Below, in pieces: positions 36,220-48,062 of a DNA stretch of 64,000 nucleotides (positions are counted from its first letter, which is position 1; every line of letters begins with the position of its first letter). The translations under genes and the position numbers were made by a program. The stretch lies in contig JAHNUO010000006.1 in NCBI GenBank assembly GCA_019787685.1, positions 310,001-374,000 of the forward strand, read 5' to 3'. The DNA is from Chiua virens (lineage: Eukaryota; Basidiomycota; Agaricomycetes; Boletales; Boletaceae). The notes beneath the pieces are model-generated. The model made no database searches. It was not told the origin of the DNA and was given only the letters and a program-made list of their open reading frames with translations.

Positions 36220-38760
36220 ATGCAATCCCTCCGCTCGCGACGTCCGTCCGAGACACGTCCAGTCAAACGCAATGCGTCCAAGCTCGCAAAAGCACCTTCC
36301 ATACGTCAAAATGCGCGCAAGTCCACCGTCGACGATAAAATGAAAAAGCGCATGTCGCTCAGATATGCCGAGATTTCTCATCCAACCGACGCCTTCGTGC
36401 CGGCACTCCCAACCATCCCACTCGGTCTCAGACCTGGTGCACCCCGCGATCAAGACGAGATCGTCCTCGTCGCACAGGTCAAAGAGGACCCCCGTGCCCT
36501 CGACCAGCGTCTCCTCGACAAGGAGGACTTCAATCCAGATGACTGTGAGTCTCACATGATCTCAAACATGTCATCGCCGACCAAAATCGCCAGACCTCAA
36601 AGCAAAACTCGCCAACTCAACTGAGGCAGAACTCAAGTCCCTCCAGTCTTCTCTGCGCTCCCTCAAAGACGACACCGCGGTAGAGTTGCAGAGCAACGTC
36701 TTCAAAAAGTGTGTTCATCCTCGCCCGACGACCCATCGCTGATCACCCAGGTGACGTAGCTATGCCGAATTCGTCCTCGTCTCGAAAGAGATTAGCATCC
36801 TCGAAAACGAGATGCTCGAACTTAAGGAGAGTCTCCAGGAATGGAAAAGCATGCCCTCTCTCTTGCACATCGATGAGTCTGCCTCCGTCGCTGGTCTGTC
36901 CCTCTCTTCCATGCTCTCCACACACAACTTATTCCTTGTCAGAGCGCAGACGTGCCGCTCGTTCTTCCGTCGTGGATCTCCGCATCCTCTACGCATCGCA
37001 GATGCAGGCGCTACATTCTCAAATATCTGGCTCTGCCAAGTTTGCACCCGCCACCCCAGGAAGGCATGTCGTCGCCGAAATGGATGGCATCTGGGAGTTG
37101 AACGCAGCAACATACAAGATCATCAGTATGGTTCGATTCGTTATAATGGACGATGCCGTATTGGTCGCCAGGAGAAGAAGGGGTGGTGGCACCGTTGTAC
37201 CCCCTGCTGGTAGCAGTAACACTGCCGAGTCTGCAGGCAAGCTCGTTGCGGAGAGATGCTGGCCATTGAACGAAATGCTTGTTTTGGACACTAAGGATAC
37301 TGCCAGTACGTCGTCTCTCACACGTATTGCATCCTATAACCCTTCCTTCAGGCATGACCAATGTTTTCAAAGTTCGACATGGCAAAGAGACTCATGTGTA
37401 TCGGACCGATGCACCTACCGACAAGAAGACACTTATTGGCCAGTTCCGCCAAGTCGCAGAGGAATTGGCAATCCGCAAACGCAAGGAACGCGAGGGAGAG
37501 CATGAGCGCAGGAAAAGTTTGTGGGCAGCCAATTCAGGGGGTGAGGTATGTCATCATGTTCTTCGATAACGATAACCTGCACCCTTTTCACATTTAAACA
37601 GCAGCGCACTTCTGCGGTCTTCAACCTTGATAAACTTCCTCCCCTTTCCGACTGGATGTCCGAACTGGCCCGTGCTGCGAACTCGTCATCCCCCGGTGCC
37701 GCAGATGCTTCTGCGAGGGCCAAAAATGACCGCAACGCGCGTGCACTCTCCGAACTCTCGGACGACTTGACAGTCGCCATCGCTCTTCGTGCATGGCCTC
37801 GTGCGGTTCAGCTAGCCGAGTCTGCCCGAGCTTATTCAAGTCTGTCACTACTTGGTGCGGCACTAACGACCGCCTTGTTGGACGCACTTTCTCGCCCAAA
37901 GAACTCAAAATCCACGTGTGTGGAACTTGTTGGTCATTTACTGCATCTTGGTGCTGTGGCTCGAGCCCGGGAGACATTCCTAGCTGCCAGAGGCGCAGCG
38001 ATCAAGGGTTATGTTCGTGCCATCACGTTTGAAGGGCACGTCGGGCTTTATATACACCACCTGGCCGTGGTAATGTTCACGGCAATAAAGCACACCGCGG
38101 ATTGGTTCCTCGCGGCATTTGTGGAGCATGAAATGACTTCTGGTTAGCTTATACACGAGTGCTGGAGAAGGTGACTAATGTCACGACATAGGTTTTATTG
38201 ATTGGGCAAAAAAGCAAATAGAGTTGTACGCTGAGATGTTCAAGAAGCAAGTTTGCAGCGAAGACGTGGACCAACAAACTATCGAGGAGGCACTCAAGAT
38301 CACCTATTCCCAGAGCCGGAAGGTTTGATTACTCTATACATCCTTCCCGCACTACCAGCTGACAGTTATGCAGTTGTTGCAAGAATACGGTCTCGACTTT
38401 CGCTACCTCCTAGACGATCTCCTGGATCAGAGTCCTAAACCATCCCCCACGCCTAACCCGCGGAACAGGCCTCCCCGGCTTGCAATCCCCCCTATCTTCG
38501 TTTCCCGATCGTCTAATTCACCTTCACCCTCACCCTTAGTCACGCATCCCCCCTCAACACCCATATCTCGTCTACGTCGACCGTCACTCTCCAGAGGTGA
38601 TTCGAGCAGCGTCCCTTCGACCCCCCTTCGACCCCCACTTTCAAGATCCAGTGACAGCTTGAGGACGGCTGCACCACCTCCGCCACGCTCGACAAATAGG
38701 CCGAGCGTTTCAGCTCGTTCAATCCAGGCAGCAGTTCCCGACCGGGAGGGGATGTTTTGA
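36220..38760 (+). CDS. EXO84: Exocyst complex component Exo84
   Basis: Exo84 is one of eight exocyst subunits tethering secretory vesicles to the plasma membrane. From ATG 36220: MQSLRSRRPSETRPVKRNAS, then SLRYAEISHPTDAFVPALPT. Further exons give the N-terminal coiled coil (TEAELKSLQSSLRSLKDDTA, EFVLVSKEISILENEMLELK). Next is a PH-like domain (WELNAATYKIISMVRFVIMD, LVARRRRGGGTVVPPAG, KVRHGKETHVYRTDAPTDKK), and then the Exo84 C-terminal helical domain (DWMSELARAANSSSPG, LTVAIALRAWPRAVQLAESA, ETFLAARGAAIKGYVRAITF, FLAAFVEHEMTSGFIDWAKK). The last exon ends in a long Pro/Ser-rich tail (PLRPPLSRSSDSLRTAA). About eight exons. Each joint is supported by a continuous family sequence. Confidence 0.9.
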
Positions 38761-38946
38761 TTTGCGCATCCATGGACCGGAGTTAGCTCTTCGTTGAACC
38801 CTATTTGTATTGCCATTAGTAGTAGGCTGAGTAGTAGCACCAGAGTATTCCTGCAACGAATTGTGATGTACGGACGCGTCTGTCACGCGTGACTACACGC
38901 GTCTCGATTTGCCTTCGATCCTTATAATCGTTCAGAGCGAGTGATA

Positions 38947-41236
38947 ATGACCACTCCCATCGAACCCAACCCACAGCGATGGACACCGTCAGTGGACCCC
39001 GCCTCCATCGTCGTTCCAGGACTCGATACCAGCGCATCCATCAATGACCAGGTTGACCAGATCGAACAGTTGATCACCATCAAACTGCAGGTGAGCACTG
39101 TCCATATGGTATCCTATCCCAGCAGCGAATGATCGGGGAAGAACATAGACGCCAATTTTTCAAAGATACAACATCTCATGTCGACGAGGCTGTTGCCTGC
39201 TGTCAAACGCTATGCTGTCGGTACGGAATCGGTGCGAGAAGCGGCGAAAGTGCGTTCGTCTAACCATGCAGCATCGTCGCCGACTCAAAACTCTTGTCTT
39301 TTTTTTCCAGTTTTGGACGTCGTTCTATGAACAGGCTGCACAAGTGCATATACCGACACTGGATGATTACGATGGCATGCATGACGTGGTCGAGCAGACG
39401 CCGGAGGCTGTTTCTGGATTGGCATCTGTCTCGTACCCCGGGGATGCTTCGGATATGACGCCCTCGCGAATGCAGTCTGGAAGCACCACAAAGACGTATG
39501 ACGTGACTGCCTCCGAGAGTTCGTTCATGCCCGCGAATGCGGTCTCGTCGACCCCGGCGCGTCCTGGGCATGCGCCTGATCAAACAACCCTGGACGATCC
39601 GTCCTGGAGCGCGTCTCTGGATTTGCCTATGGTTCGTCTCAAAACCGAGCTCCAAAGCTTTGCACGAGAGGAGGAGGAAGAAACCTCGTCGCGAGAGGAC
39701 ACATCGTTGTTCACAGACAGCATCATGTACGAGGAAGAAAATACCGTCCAACAGCTACCATCTAGTGGTCAAGTCAAGACGGAGAGGAGCGCTTCACAGG
39801 CTGATCGTGACCACTCCAATCACTCGTCACATCTTCCTCGAAGCGCGCTGCCGACCCCACGTCCAAAAGTGACCAATGTTTCACCGCTCAAGCTCAAGCC
39901 AAAGACGCCTATTGCCATCCCAAAACATATCCAACCTTTCCTCCCGTCCAAACTAGAGAATGAACCTGCTTTTCAGTCACCTCGTCGCCCAAGATTCGAG
40001 CGGACGCCTCGGAAGCCTGCACTTCCTTCTTCATCCGCATCCACGTCTGCTTCTGCGTCGTCGTCCACGTTGGATATTCCTTCCCTCACGAAGCATGTCC
40101 CGGACTCAAAGCCAGAGCCCAAATTCACTGCGTTCAATGACTCCTTCGACGACTCGGTCGATTTGATGCAGGGAATGTCTCCACCACGAACATTGGCATT
40201 TGCTAGGGCGCCTAGGTCCAGTATAGGACTAGGGCTTTTACCTCCACTTGGGCGGACACCCGGAAAAGCCATGCTACCCTCTCTTGGTAGAACTCCGGGG
40301 AAAGAGGCGGCAGACCGTATTCGACGAGACCTACTGGGCGATATGCAGAGTCAATTTGGCTCTGCGAACAGCGCGGCATCAAACAAGATGAGAACACCTG
40401 CGTTTGGATATAGTGGGGCTGCCACCAAGGATGATACAATGAGCACGATTCCAACCCCTCCTTCGCTTTCAAAGTACACGCGACACGCATATCCTTCTTG
40501 GACTGACAACGACACCGATACAAGCCTGGCCACTATGATGCGTCGGCTCGGTCTCGAAATGCCAGAATCCAGCTCCCATGCAGACTCGACTGTATCGGAC
40601 TCACATTCTAGGACGTCTTCCCAAGCGAATGTTGGGGGTAGCGAGCCTTTGCCTCCAATGAGAGGGGACGAACTACATACTCCTGAACATCAGGGATTGG
40701 ACATGTTTGACCTGCACCATGACGACCAAAGCGCCATCCATCTCGGATCCCACCCTCACCCAGACGAAGACTCGGATTCAGATTCCGACTCGCTCGATGA
40801 CGAACCAGTTGGTTCTAGCCAACCTTCCACAGCCTTCCTGATGGCGGCATCCCGCGAGCCTGACCCAGATGACTCTTTTGGGTCGTCCAATCATTCGAGC
40901 GACTCGCTCGGTGTGGACGATTTTGAAGGCGGGGACGAGGTTGCCGTGCATCCCTTTGCCCGGGCGCTCGTCGCTGGCGCAGGCGATGGGGACGGTTTTG
41001 ACGACAGCTTTGATTCTGAAGGTGGATACGACGGCGGCCAGGGCGAGGACGCGTCCCAGGTGACGGAGGAGACGGTGTTTGGGATCCCATCTGCGCAGCA
41101 TCGGCAGCAGGGTAGGGAACCGGGCCAATTAAGGATACTTGGGGAGGACTTGTTGCAAGATACGATTGGAATTGGGGGGCAGCTCGCCAAGGCAGGGAGG
41201 ATTGAGGAGAGTCCTACACCGTACGGAAGGGGCTGA
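38947..41236 (+). CDS. ASK1: DASH/Dam1 complex subunit Ask1
   Basis: Ask1 is part of the fungal DASH ring that couples kinetochores to spindle microtubules. Exons are 38947-39090, 39142-39249 and 39311-41236, all phase 0. The conserved Ask1 domain is at the N-terminus: SINDQVDQIEQLITIKLQ, NIDANFSKIQHLMSTRLLPA, VKRYAVGTESVREAAK and FWTSFYEQAAQVHIPTLDD. The rest is a long disordered acidic region with many Ser/Thr-Pro sites. It includes an internal repeat LGRTPGKAML/LGRTPGKEAA that looks like paired CDK sites, and the acidic run DSDSDSDSLDDE. A broken copy of this C-terminal region lies at 52400-52722 on the other strand. The protein is much longer than yeast Ask1 because of the disordered region. 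Confidence 0.88.
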
Positions 41237-42254
41237 GTAGTGTCCCTGCTTACCGCTGTACTACTTAACGGTTGAATAGACGGCGGTAGTCCAATCTCTC
41301 TGGCTGCAAACACACGGTTACACACGGAATGGCGGAGTTCTTTCATCCTGCGTCCACTTCCGAGTCACTGGCGGTCCGATCCGACATGTTTGCCAGGCTG
41401 GGTGGTGCTCGGGAAGAAGTAAATTTTATCCCTTACTTCACCAGGACTGACATTTTCAAGACCGATCTAGTCATTGACATGCGTGCCGTTTGCATGATAA
41501 TATTGTATCATATACGCCCAGCTGCAGGTGATGTCACGGCGTCCAGAGTACTAGATAGCGCCAATTATGTCCTCGGACATGATTGGAGGCTACGCTTTCT
41601 CTAGGCCGGTAATTTAAACATTCCGGAGGTGCACTAAATTCATCGGCCTTGTGCAATGACTCGGATATCGCATCACATACTAGTATGGTGCATTGACCCT
41701 TTGGCAATTTCGCACTATCTAGCTCACTTCGTGGTCAAGCATGCTCACGCCTTAAAAGATCTATTCCTATTACCCTATCTAACAGTGCTTGATGTGGGTG
41801 TGGCTTAGTTTACCTCTGTGCTGCACCCCATCATCTGGTATCCCCGACGGGGCAGCGTCAGGGTAAAGTGGTCAGAGGCTATCCCTCCGCTGGCAAGTGC
41901 TGCCTCGCTCATCTTGAGTATTCTGCCTTTGATTCTGTAAATTGGGTCGGTGCTGATAAAGTTCTCTGTCTGACTAACCCTGACAAGTACGAAGCAGATA
42001 TCCGCGGAGAAATAGCCCATCTGATTCCGTCACCACAACTTGAAGGTGTTCAAAGTACCACCCGATTTACCCGAACGATACAACGCAGAAGATGTTACGA
42101 GACCGACATCATGATGGGTGGTGCGGATGACTGAATGCGATGACGAACATAAATGATGGATGACTCAGTTTAAACTTAGAAGGTGCTGCGCAAGAGGCTG
42201 CCTACCAGATAAAAAGGTGCGTAGCATGACCCGGAGTGGGTCAGACAATCCACA
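41237..42254. other. Intergenic region, no supported gene
   Basis: A 91-codon frame starting MAEFFHPASTSESLAVRSDM at 41329 directly follows ASK1, but it has no recognisable domain and no splice continuation. Otherwise nothing is seen. Confidence 0.4.
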
Positions 42255-43041
42255 ATGTTACCAATCGTCCTCTACGATATCCCTTCCAAGCTCCCCGGAA
42301 AGAGCTGGACGCCTAACCCTGCTAGGCCAAGGTGCGAGTGCATCGCCCCTCACGACCTTGTGTTTACTCAATTAACGTTCCAGATTCGTCTTGAGCTACA
42401 AGAACCTTCCGTTCGAGACCGTTTGGGTAGAGTACCCTGACATCGCCCCCAGACTTAAAGAGATTGGCGCATCCCCAAACACGTTGACGGATGGGAGGGT
42501 GCAGTACACCGTACCTGTTATCAGTGATCCCAACACTGGGGCCATCGTCACCGATTCCTGGGAGATCGCGGAGTACCTTGATAAGACCTACCCTGAGAAG
42601 CCCATTTTCCCCAAGGGTTCCAAAGGTCTCATCAAGGCCTTTGACGCGGCGTTGCTCCCACTAGCAGGCGATTCGTTCCGCTTCAGTATCTTGCGCTCGT
42701 CACAGATTCTGAATGAGCGTAGCTTGGAATACTTTATTCCTACCAGAGAGGCATACTTTGGAGCAAAAGTGGATGAATGGTCGCCCGAAGGACCAACGCG
42801 CGATGCGCATTGGGCACTCATCGAAAAGTCCTATGGGATTGCGAAGCAGTTTTATGACAAGGGCGAAGGCAGATGGCTGATGGGGGATACCTTCTCCTAT
42901 GCGGACATCACTTTCGCAGTTCGTTCGCAATGGCTCAAGAAGGTTTTCCGGGCGGACGAATGGGAGAGAATCGCGTCCTTGCACGGTAGGAAGTGGGAGA
43001 AATTGCTTGCGGACGTGGAGAAGGAATGTAACCTTGTATAA
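42255..43041 (+). CDS. Glutathione S-transferase, fungal etherase-type (UstS/LigE-like)
   Basis: It probably conjugates or uses glutathione on small electrophiles. Exons are 42255-42331 and 42384-43041, joined in phase 2. The N-terminal thioredoxin-like half reads MLPIVLYDIPSKLPGKSWTP, then FVLSYKNLPFETVWVEYPDI and TVPVISDPNTGAIVTDSWEI (cis-Pro of VPVI and the DS that binds the glutathione glutamyl group). The helical half has AEYLDKTYPEKPIFPKG, YGIAKQFYDKGEGRWLMGDT and FSYADITFAVRSQWLKKVF. The DIPSKLPG start and WVEYPDI are typical of the etherase-like class common in wood- and litter-degrading basidiomycetes. A role in lignin-derived aromatic metabolism is possible but not shown here. Length is about 244 aa, normal for the class. 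Confidence 0.88.
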
Positions 43042-43534
43042 AGGCTGCAGCACTGAAGTATTGACTAGGCATATCATGATGTATGAACAGAAACATATCC
43101 TGAAATTGGTTGAACGTAGCATGGTAGTGCTTCCTGGTCAGATGGGCAGTGAACCGAACCATGAGCTCACGGAAAAAGACAAATCCAAATGCACCTCAAA
43201 TTCTTGTACATGAATACACCTGTAGACTAGAATTGAGGAAAATATGTTCCAGGTTGATGTCGACATGCCGTGTCCTGCAAAAACGTCGAAACGACACTTC
43301 CTAAGCTGGCTAAGTATTCTCGAGAGACACGACTAGATGCAAGTCATCGGCACTGTCATCGATGGTAGTTAATTCTACATCGCGCAGCGTGGCAATAGTC
43401 TCTGGAGAAAAGAAATTTGACGTCCCGCGAGTCGGTTCTTATACATGTTCGGCTATTTCCATTTCTCACGGTGGCGTACTGACCTCTCAAGTTTTGGTCT
43501 CGTCGCAAGTATCTCTACTGAATTCAATATCCAT
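43042..43534. other. Intergenic region, nothing recognised
   Basis: Between the GST stop and the first recognisable part of the decayed carboxylase. No domain or RNA gene is visible. Confidence 0.4.
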
Positions 43535-45000
43535 CAGCGTTATTGTGCGTACTGCAGTTCGCTCTCTTGGCCGGATACGCGTCTATTCAACCACCACCGT
43601 GAGAAAGCGACATCTGTTGTTTATACTGCCGGGACACCCGGGAGATCCGGCCAACCGCGTACTCTTGCTAGTACATGTATTCCACTAGAGACGAGACGTC
43701 TGCCTCGCCGTATGTGGGTGTCCGTATACCGAGGACTCGCGACCGCCATGTCGAGTAAGTAGAGGAATCGCACCCGAATCCACACGTGCTGACGTCCCGA
43801 TATGCTGACCAGCGGATCCTTCCTCTTTAATATGACATTCCTCCCATTCAGATGTCATCTTGATTGATTGGACGGGTTGGTAGATATGGTTTCCTCAGCG
43901 AGAACCCCGAGTTTGCCGAACGAGTTGCAAAAGAGGGGATTGTGTTCATTGGACCCCCGTCAAGTACCGTCATTTCCATGGGTTCCAAAAGGTCAGGACA
44001 TATCTACGAGTATACTGCGTGGAAATGATTGAGTAAACGCATTAGTGAATCCAAGAATATCATGTCCGATAGGTCATCATTACCCATGTTCAACCTCATA
44101 CCGGCATCGCCAACATTCGTAAATGAAAGTTGCGAGTCCTCCAAGGGTTATCAGCAAGCATACTACTGCAGGCTGAGACATGTCCTCATCTCAGGCTACC
44201 CTGTTTTGATCAAAGCCATTCATGGCGGAGGTGGCAAAGGCATACGTGTCGTGTTGACACCCTCCGAGTTCATGGATGTCCTGGAATCCGCGAAACGCGA
44301 GTCTCTGGAGGTATTTGATGACGCAAATGTTCTCGTAGAAAAATATATCGAGCTTCCGAGGCATGTTGAAGTACAGGTCTTTGTGGATACCTTCGGAGGG
44401 GTTGTTAGTCTCTGGGAACGATATTGCTCCGTACAAAGACGCAATCAGAAGATCATCGAAGAGGTGAGTCATACATCAACGTTTCAGTATACGACCATCT
44501 AATCGTGCATGTTTAATAGGTCCTGTACTAGGTTTTTCCCCGGACTTCGTGCGGACTTATCCGACAAGGCCGCCACTGCCGCGAGGGCCGTTAACTACGT
44601 CGGTGCGGGCACAGTAGAATTCATTTTTGATAATGATACTCAGAAGTTCTACTTCACGGAGATGTGGGTGCTGCTAATAGCGGTCTGTCGTTTGATTTTA
44701 AGCTTGCACTGATGACAGGAATGCGCGGTCGCAAGCTGAGCGCTGGGCACCCGTTACGGGACTGATAACTGGCCTTGACCTCGTGGAATGGCAATTGGAG
44801 GTATTATGAACTTTCTGGTATTGTTTCATAGCGGCTCACGTATGCAACAGGTTGCTGCTGGTAGCAAACTTTTCAATCATCCATCCGAGTCCCTCTTGTT
44901 GGACACGCCTTCGAGGGATCTATGCGGAGAATCCTAGCCCACTCCAACGCATGTTTTTGTACCTCCACTGCCATCCTATGGTGAGGAACTAGTCGAGCCT
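43535..45000 (+). pseudogene. Decayed methylcrotonoyl-CoA carboxylase alpha (biotin carboxylase) gene
   Basis: Scattered segments match the biotin-carboxylase part of the leucine-degradation enzyme MCC alpha, in the correct order: VRTAVRSLGRIRVYS near 43550, [18 protein letters not shown] and [17 protein letters not shown] near 43885, SESKNIMS near 44050, YPVLIKAIHGGGGKGIRVVL near 44200, HVEVQVFVDTFGGVV, CSVQRRNQKIIEE, AVNYVGAGTVEFIFDND, and LITGLDLVEWQLE near 44785. Between them introns and frames do not connect cleanly. The metal/catalytic segment NTRLQVEHPVTE is degraded to NARSQAERWAPVTG. At about 44910 GHAFE and IYAENPS lie in different frames. The biotin domain is absent. The locus is therefore a truncated, frameshifted remnant. 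An intact copy elsewhere in the genome is expected but cannot be seen. Confidence 0.82.
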
Positions 45001-47566
45001 TCACGACATGCGGATACATCCGCCGCGATTACCCCATCCGGGAGGGCGGCCCTGACTGTAGGTGTAATCCGCAGCACTCTGGTCTTGTCATGACTTGTAC
45101 TTTTCGAACAACTTGAATGTTTTCGATCGACTTCGCTTCTGGTACCTCGATGGGGATGGTCAGCCGAGCTCATCAGGTTACAGCACGATACCTTTATGTT
45201 TTTGTGTGGTTTTGTGATCCAATAAGCCAATCTGGCAGGTGGTAACCGGAGTCTTTCTCGCACGAGCAATCTATCTGAATGACGCTCAGTCCCTTACCTC
45301 AAGTTCGTCCAATTTCTTCACCTTACCCTGAATTTCCTGTCTCAGATCAACGATTCAGCTTGACCAGTTCACTACATGGCAACATAGCATCGAAGACCTG
45401 CAGTGACAATGTTCCGAGTTGACATGGTATCATTGAAATAGACCCACAGGCGCGAGGAACGACAGGAAGGCCCTCTCAGGGGCACTGGTCGTCTCGAGAA
45501 GAGTTTTCCATGATCATGCACGAGATTGGTCGGAGGGAAGCACTGGCAAATGAACGGGAACTTTAATTAATTAGTCATCTTCCAACGACTTGTATACAGA
45601 ACACTAAGTTACAAACAACGAAAGGAGATATTCGAATGAGCGTCTTTGGGTGCTTCGTATCTTACAACCTTTCCGGATGAGCGGACAACTTTTCCATGGG
45701 AATGAACAGACGGGTTCAACTAGCCATGTTGTGAAGAGAGCTTTCTTGCGAATAACAGTGCGAGGTCCTTTGGAAATTTTAGTACAGGGGCACGGCATCA
45801 TGAAACACGGTGGGTCGCTTACGATAACAAGAGATGACATGCTCAAACGTCGATGCCGCGTCCCGGTTTCGCTTTGAACGTCCCCTCCGTGAATAGCCAG
45901 GTTTAGGGCCAAAGATGAGTCGCTTTCCTAAGTCCATCGTCTACTCAGTTCTCACAGCCATTGCGAATAGGGCTCACCATGTGTAGCGTGTTCACTTGAA
46001 AAGGGTCATCAAACCCATCTTTCCACGCCGGCGCCTGTTCGAAGCAGGTCTACGTCAAGGATTTTCCAAACATGATGTGGCGAGGGAAAGGAAGCTCACC
46101 ACAATCCTCTCACGAGCTGACGGCTTGATTCTCGGGTAAGGATGAAACCGTAACATGTATGAGGAACGGTAGGATGGCAGACGGCCAGTATCCATCGTAG
46201 TGTTGAAAGAGCGTAAGAAAGAGGAATATTTGCACGACCAGCCTCAGGGAACAGAGGTAGGTAGGACGAGGCACAAGGACGAGGGAGAGAAAAAAAACCA
46301 TTTGTAGTTGAACTCAAATGCGTGTCCCGCCAGGGTACTGTGACGGCAAGACCGCACGAAACGGGCATAACCTTGCGGCGGAACTCGACTTGACTGAACA
46401 CTGATAGCGACCACTTCATTTGTGTTATGCCATTTTGCTTCCAGGGAACAGAAACAAGTGCGGCAGCGCATTCAAAGCGGAACTGCTTGCTAGATTTTTG
46501 ACAGCTCTTCGAGGAACAAGACGACCAGTGAATTAATGGGGGTCTCGCGCTTGGTTGGCCCAGGGAATTGGAACACCGCTACCAGCCAAGCAAAAACATA
46601 GCGCCTCCGGGTTGCGGTAGTCAAGACTACCCCACACACGGGACTCCGATCAGGTCCCTCAAAATTGATTGAGACGGTACGCCCCAGTCACCTGAACAGA
46701 AAACTGATTACTCTCAACCAGGCTTCATGGAACGGAGACATCCCGCAGGTGGGAAATATTCGTGACACTGTCACAAATAGGGGACCTGTCACGTCACACT
46801 AGAAATGAACAGGCAGGTTATTCAAGACTACGATAAACCAAACTGTGCAACTCAACCGTGTGCTCGTCAAGGCTCTCAAAAGAAAGCAAGACGTCTGTGT
46901 GAGGTTGTATGATTTCAAAACCACACAAGCCACCCTGGCCGTTTCGAGCATCTAGGAAGATTCGATACCGACACGTGGCTGACAACGAAGAGTCCGTCAA
47001 CGAATCAACCAGATGTCCCCCCAACGTATGAATGTATTGGAGTGACTCAAGACACTCACCCAACAGTTTATATGGCTAAGCCCCCAAGAGGTTCACCATA
47101 CTGTACTGTGACCCCTACATCTGCACTGGGGTAGCGAAAAAAGCGCTTGAGGTGCCGCAAACGGCGCGAGCGTGGTTCCAGTAAGTGTCGAGACGAACAA
47201 GACTGTATACGACTCGCTGCAATCAAGAGCACGGAATTCTTCACCGTATGCTTGCCTTGCCAAAACTTCAAGACGACCCATCTTCGATTACTGGTACTGT
47301 GGGTTTCTTTGCCAGTAAAGGACCGACTGGCGTAGTGCACAAGAAGGTCCAAATTGAGTGGTCATGAAGACGGTGAGGGATGTCTCCTGGAGGAATAGTG
47401 CCGAACGCTGTCGACTGGGGGGGACTCTGCGCAAAAACTGTGCGACCAAAGTGGCCCAAGTTGCTGTCTTTCGAAGCAAGAAAAGCAAGAGCAAGTGTGG
47501 CTCGACGTTGAAGTGAAGTGGCAACTCGGTTCTGATCAGGCTCTGAATTAGCCTCAACTCCGCTCG
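45001..47566. other. Gene-poor intergenic stretch
   Basis: About 2.5 kb with only short open frames on both strands and no recognisable domains. Weak similarity of the carboxylase remnant may extend slightly past 45000. A stem formed by GCTTGGTTGG and CCAGCCAAGC is seen near 46550-46590, with one mismatch. Confidence 0.4.
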
Positions 47567-48062
47567 ATGGCGTCCCCTCCACAAAATTTCGCGTCCCACA
47601 GTCCCCTTTTGAACCCTAGCATTGTCTCTGATACCGCTGTCCATCCCCTCACCTATCTCGCGGTCGTCGACTCGCAATTTCAGGCGCCTGACTCAGACTC
47701 TAGTTTCATTGGTTATTCTCTTCACCCTCCTTCGGGTAAAATACTCAAATCATCAATGGCATTTTCGGAGGCCAGCAAAACTCCCCCCAGTTACGCTTGG
47801 AACGGTATATAATCCGGGATATCAATTGATTGGGACCAGAGGTTTTAGCGTACTCTATCCTTATGCAGTCGACAAATTCCCGGCTGATTCACACAGTGCC
47901 GCAGAATATTCTCAATTTCCTTCACCTCCAGAGGACGTTGTTTTGCACGCCGAGAGCGCAGGAATTGCGGTGATGACGGTGTGGTGGCCATATGCACCAT
48001 GCAGCGTAATTGGAGAACGGAATACTCTCAAGGGGTGTAACCTGTGTGAGAAGGCGAGCTAG
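47567..48062 (+). CDS. Small spliced gene of unknown function
   Basis: ATG 47567 opens MASPPQNFASHSPLLNPSIV and runs to 47735. A 55-nt intron (47736-47790, GTAAAA...CCCCAG) joins in phase 1 to a second exon reading VTLGTVYNPGYQLIGTRGFS, then VLYPYAVDKFPADSHSAAEY and AESAGIAVMTVWWPYAPCSV. It ends at a stop at 48060-48062, about 146 aa. The splice extends an otherwise short frame into a long one, which supports a gene. I do not recognise a family. The protein has no signal peptide or membrane helix. It could also be a gene fragment, given the neighbouring pseudogenes. Confidence 0.42.

Noticed and set aside
34972..36555. A 527-codon minus-strand frame extending Skt5 upstream to 36555
   Set aside because: The extra N-terminal 140 residues are the antisense of EXO84 exon 1. 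Skt5 homology starts only after ATG 36132/36096.
41329..41604. 91-codon frame after ASK1 as a small gene
   Set aside because: No recognisable domain, no intron and no further support.
46550..46590. Stem-like sequence as a tRNA or structured RNA
   Set aside because: No A/B box promoter elements and no cloverleaf; a single imperfect stem is not enough.
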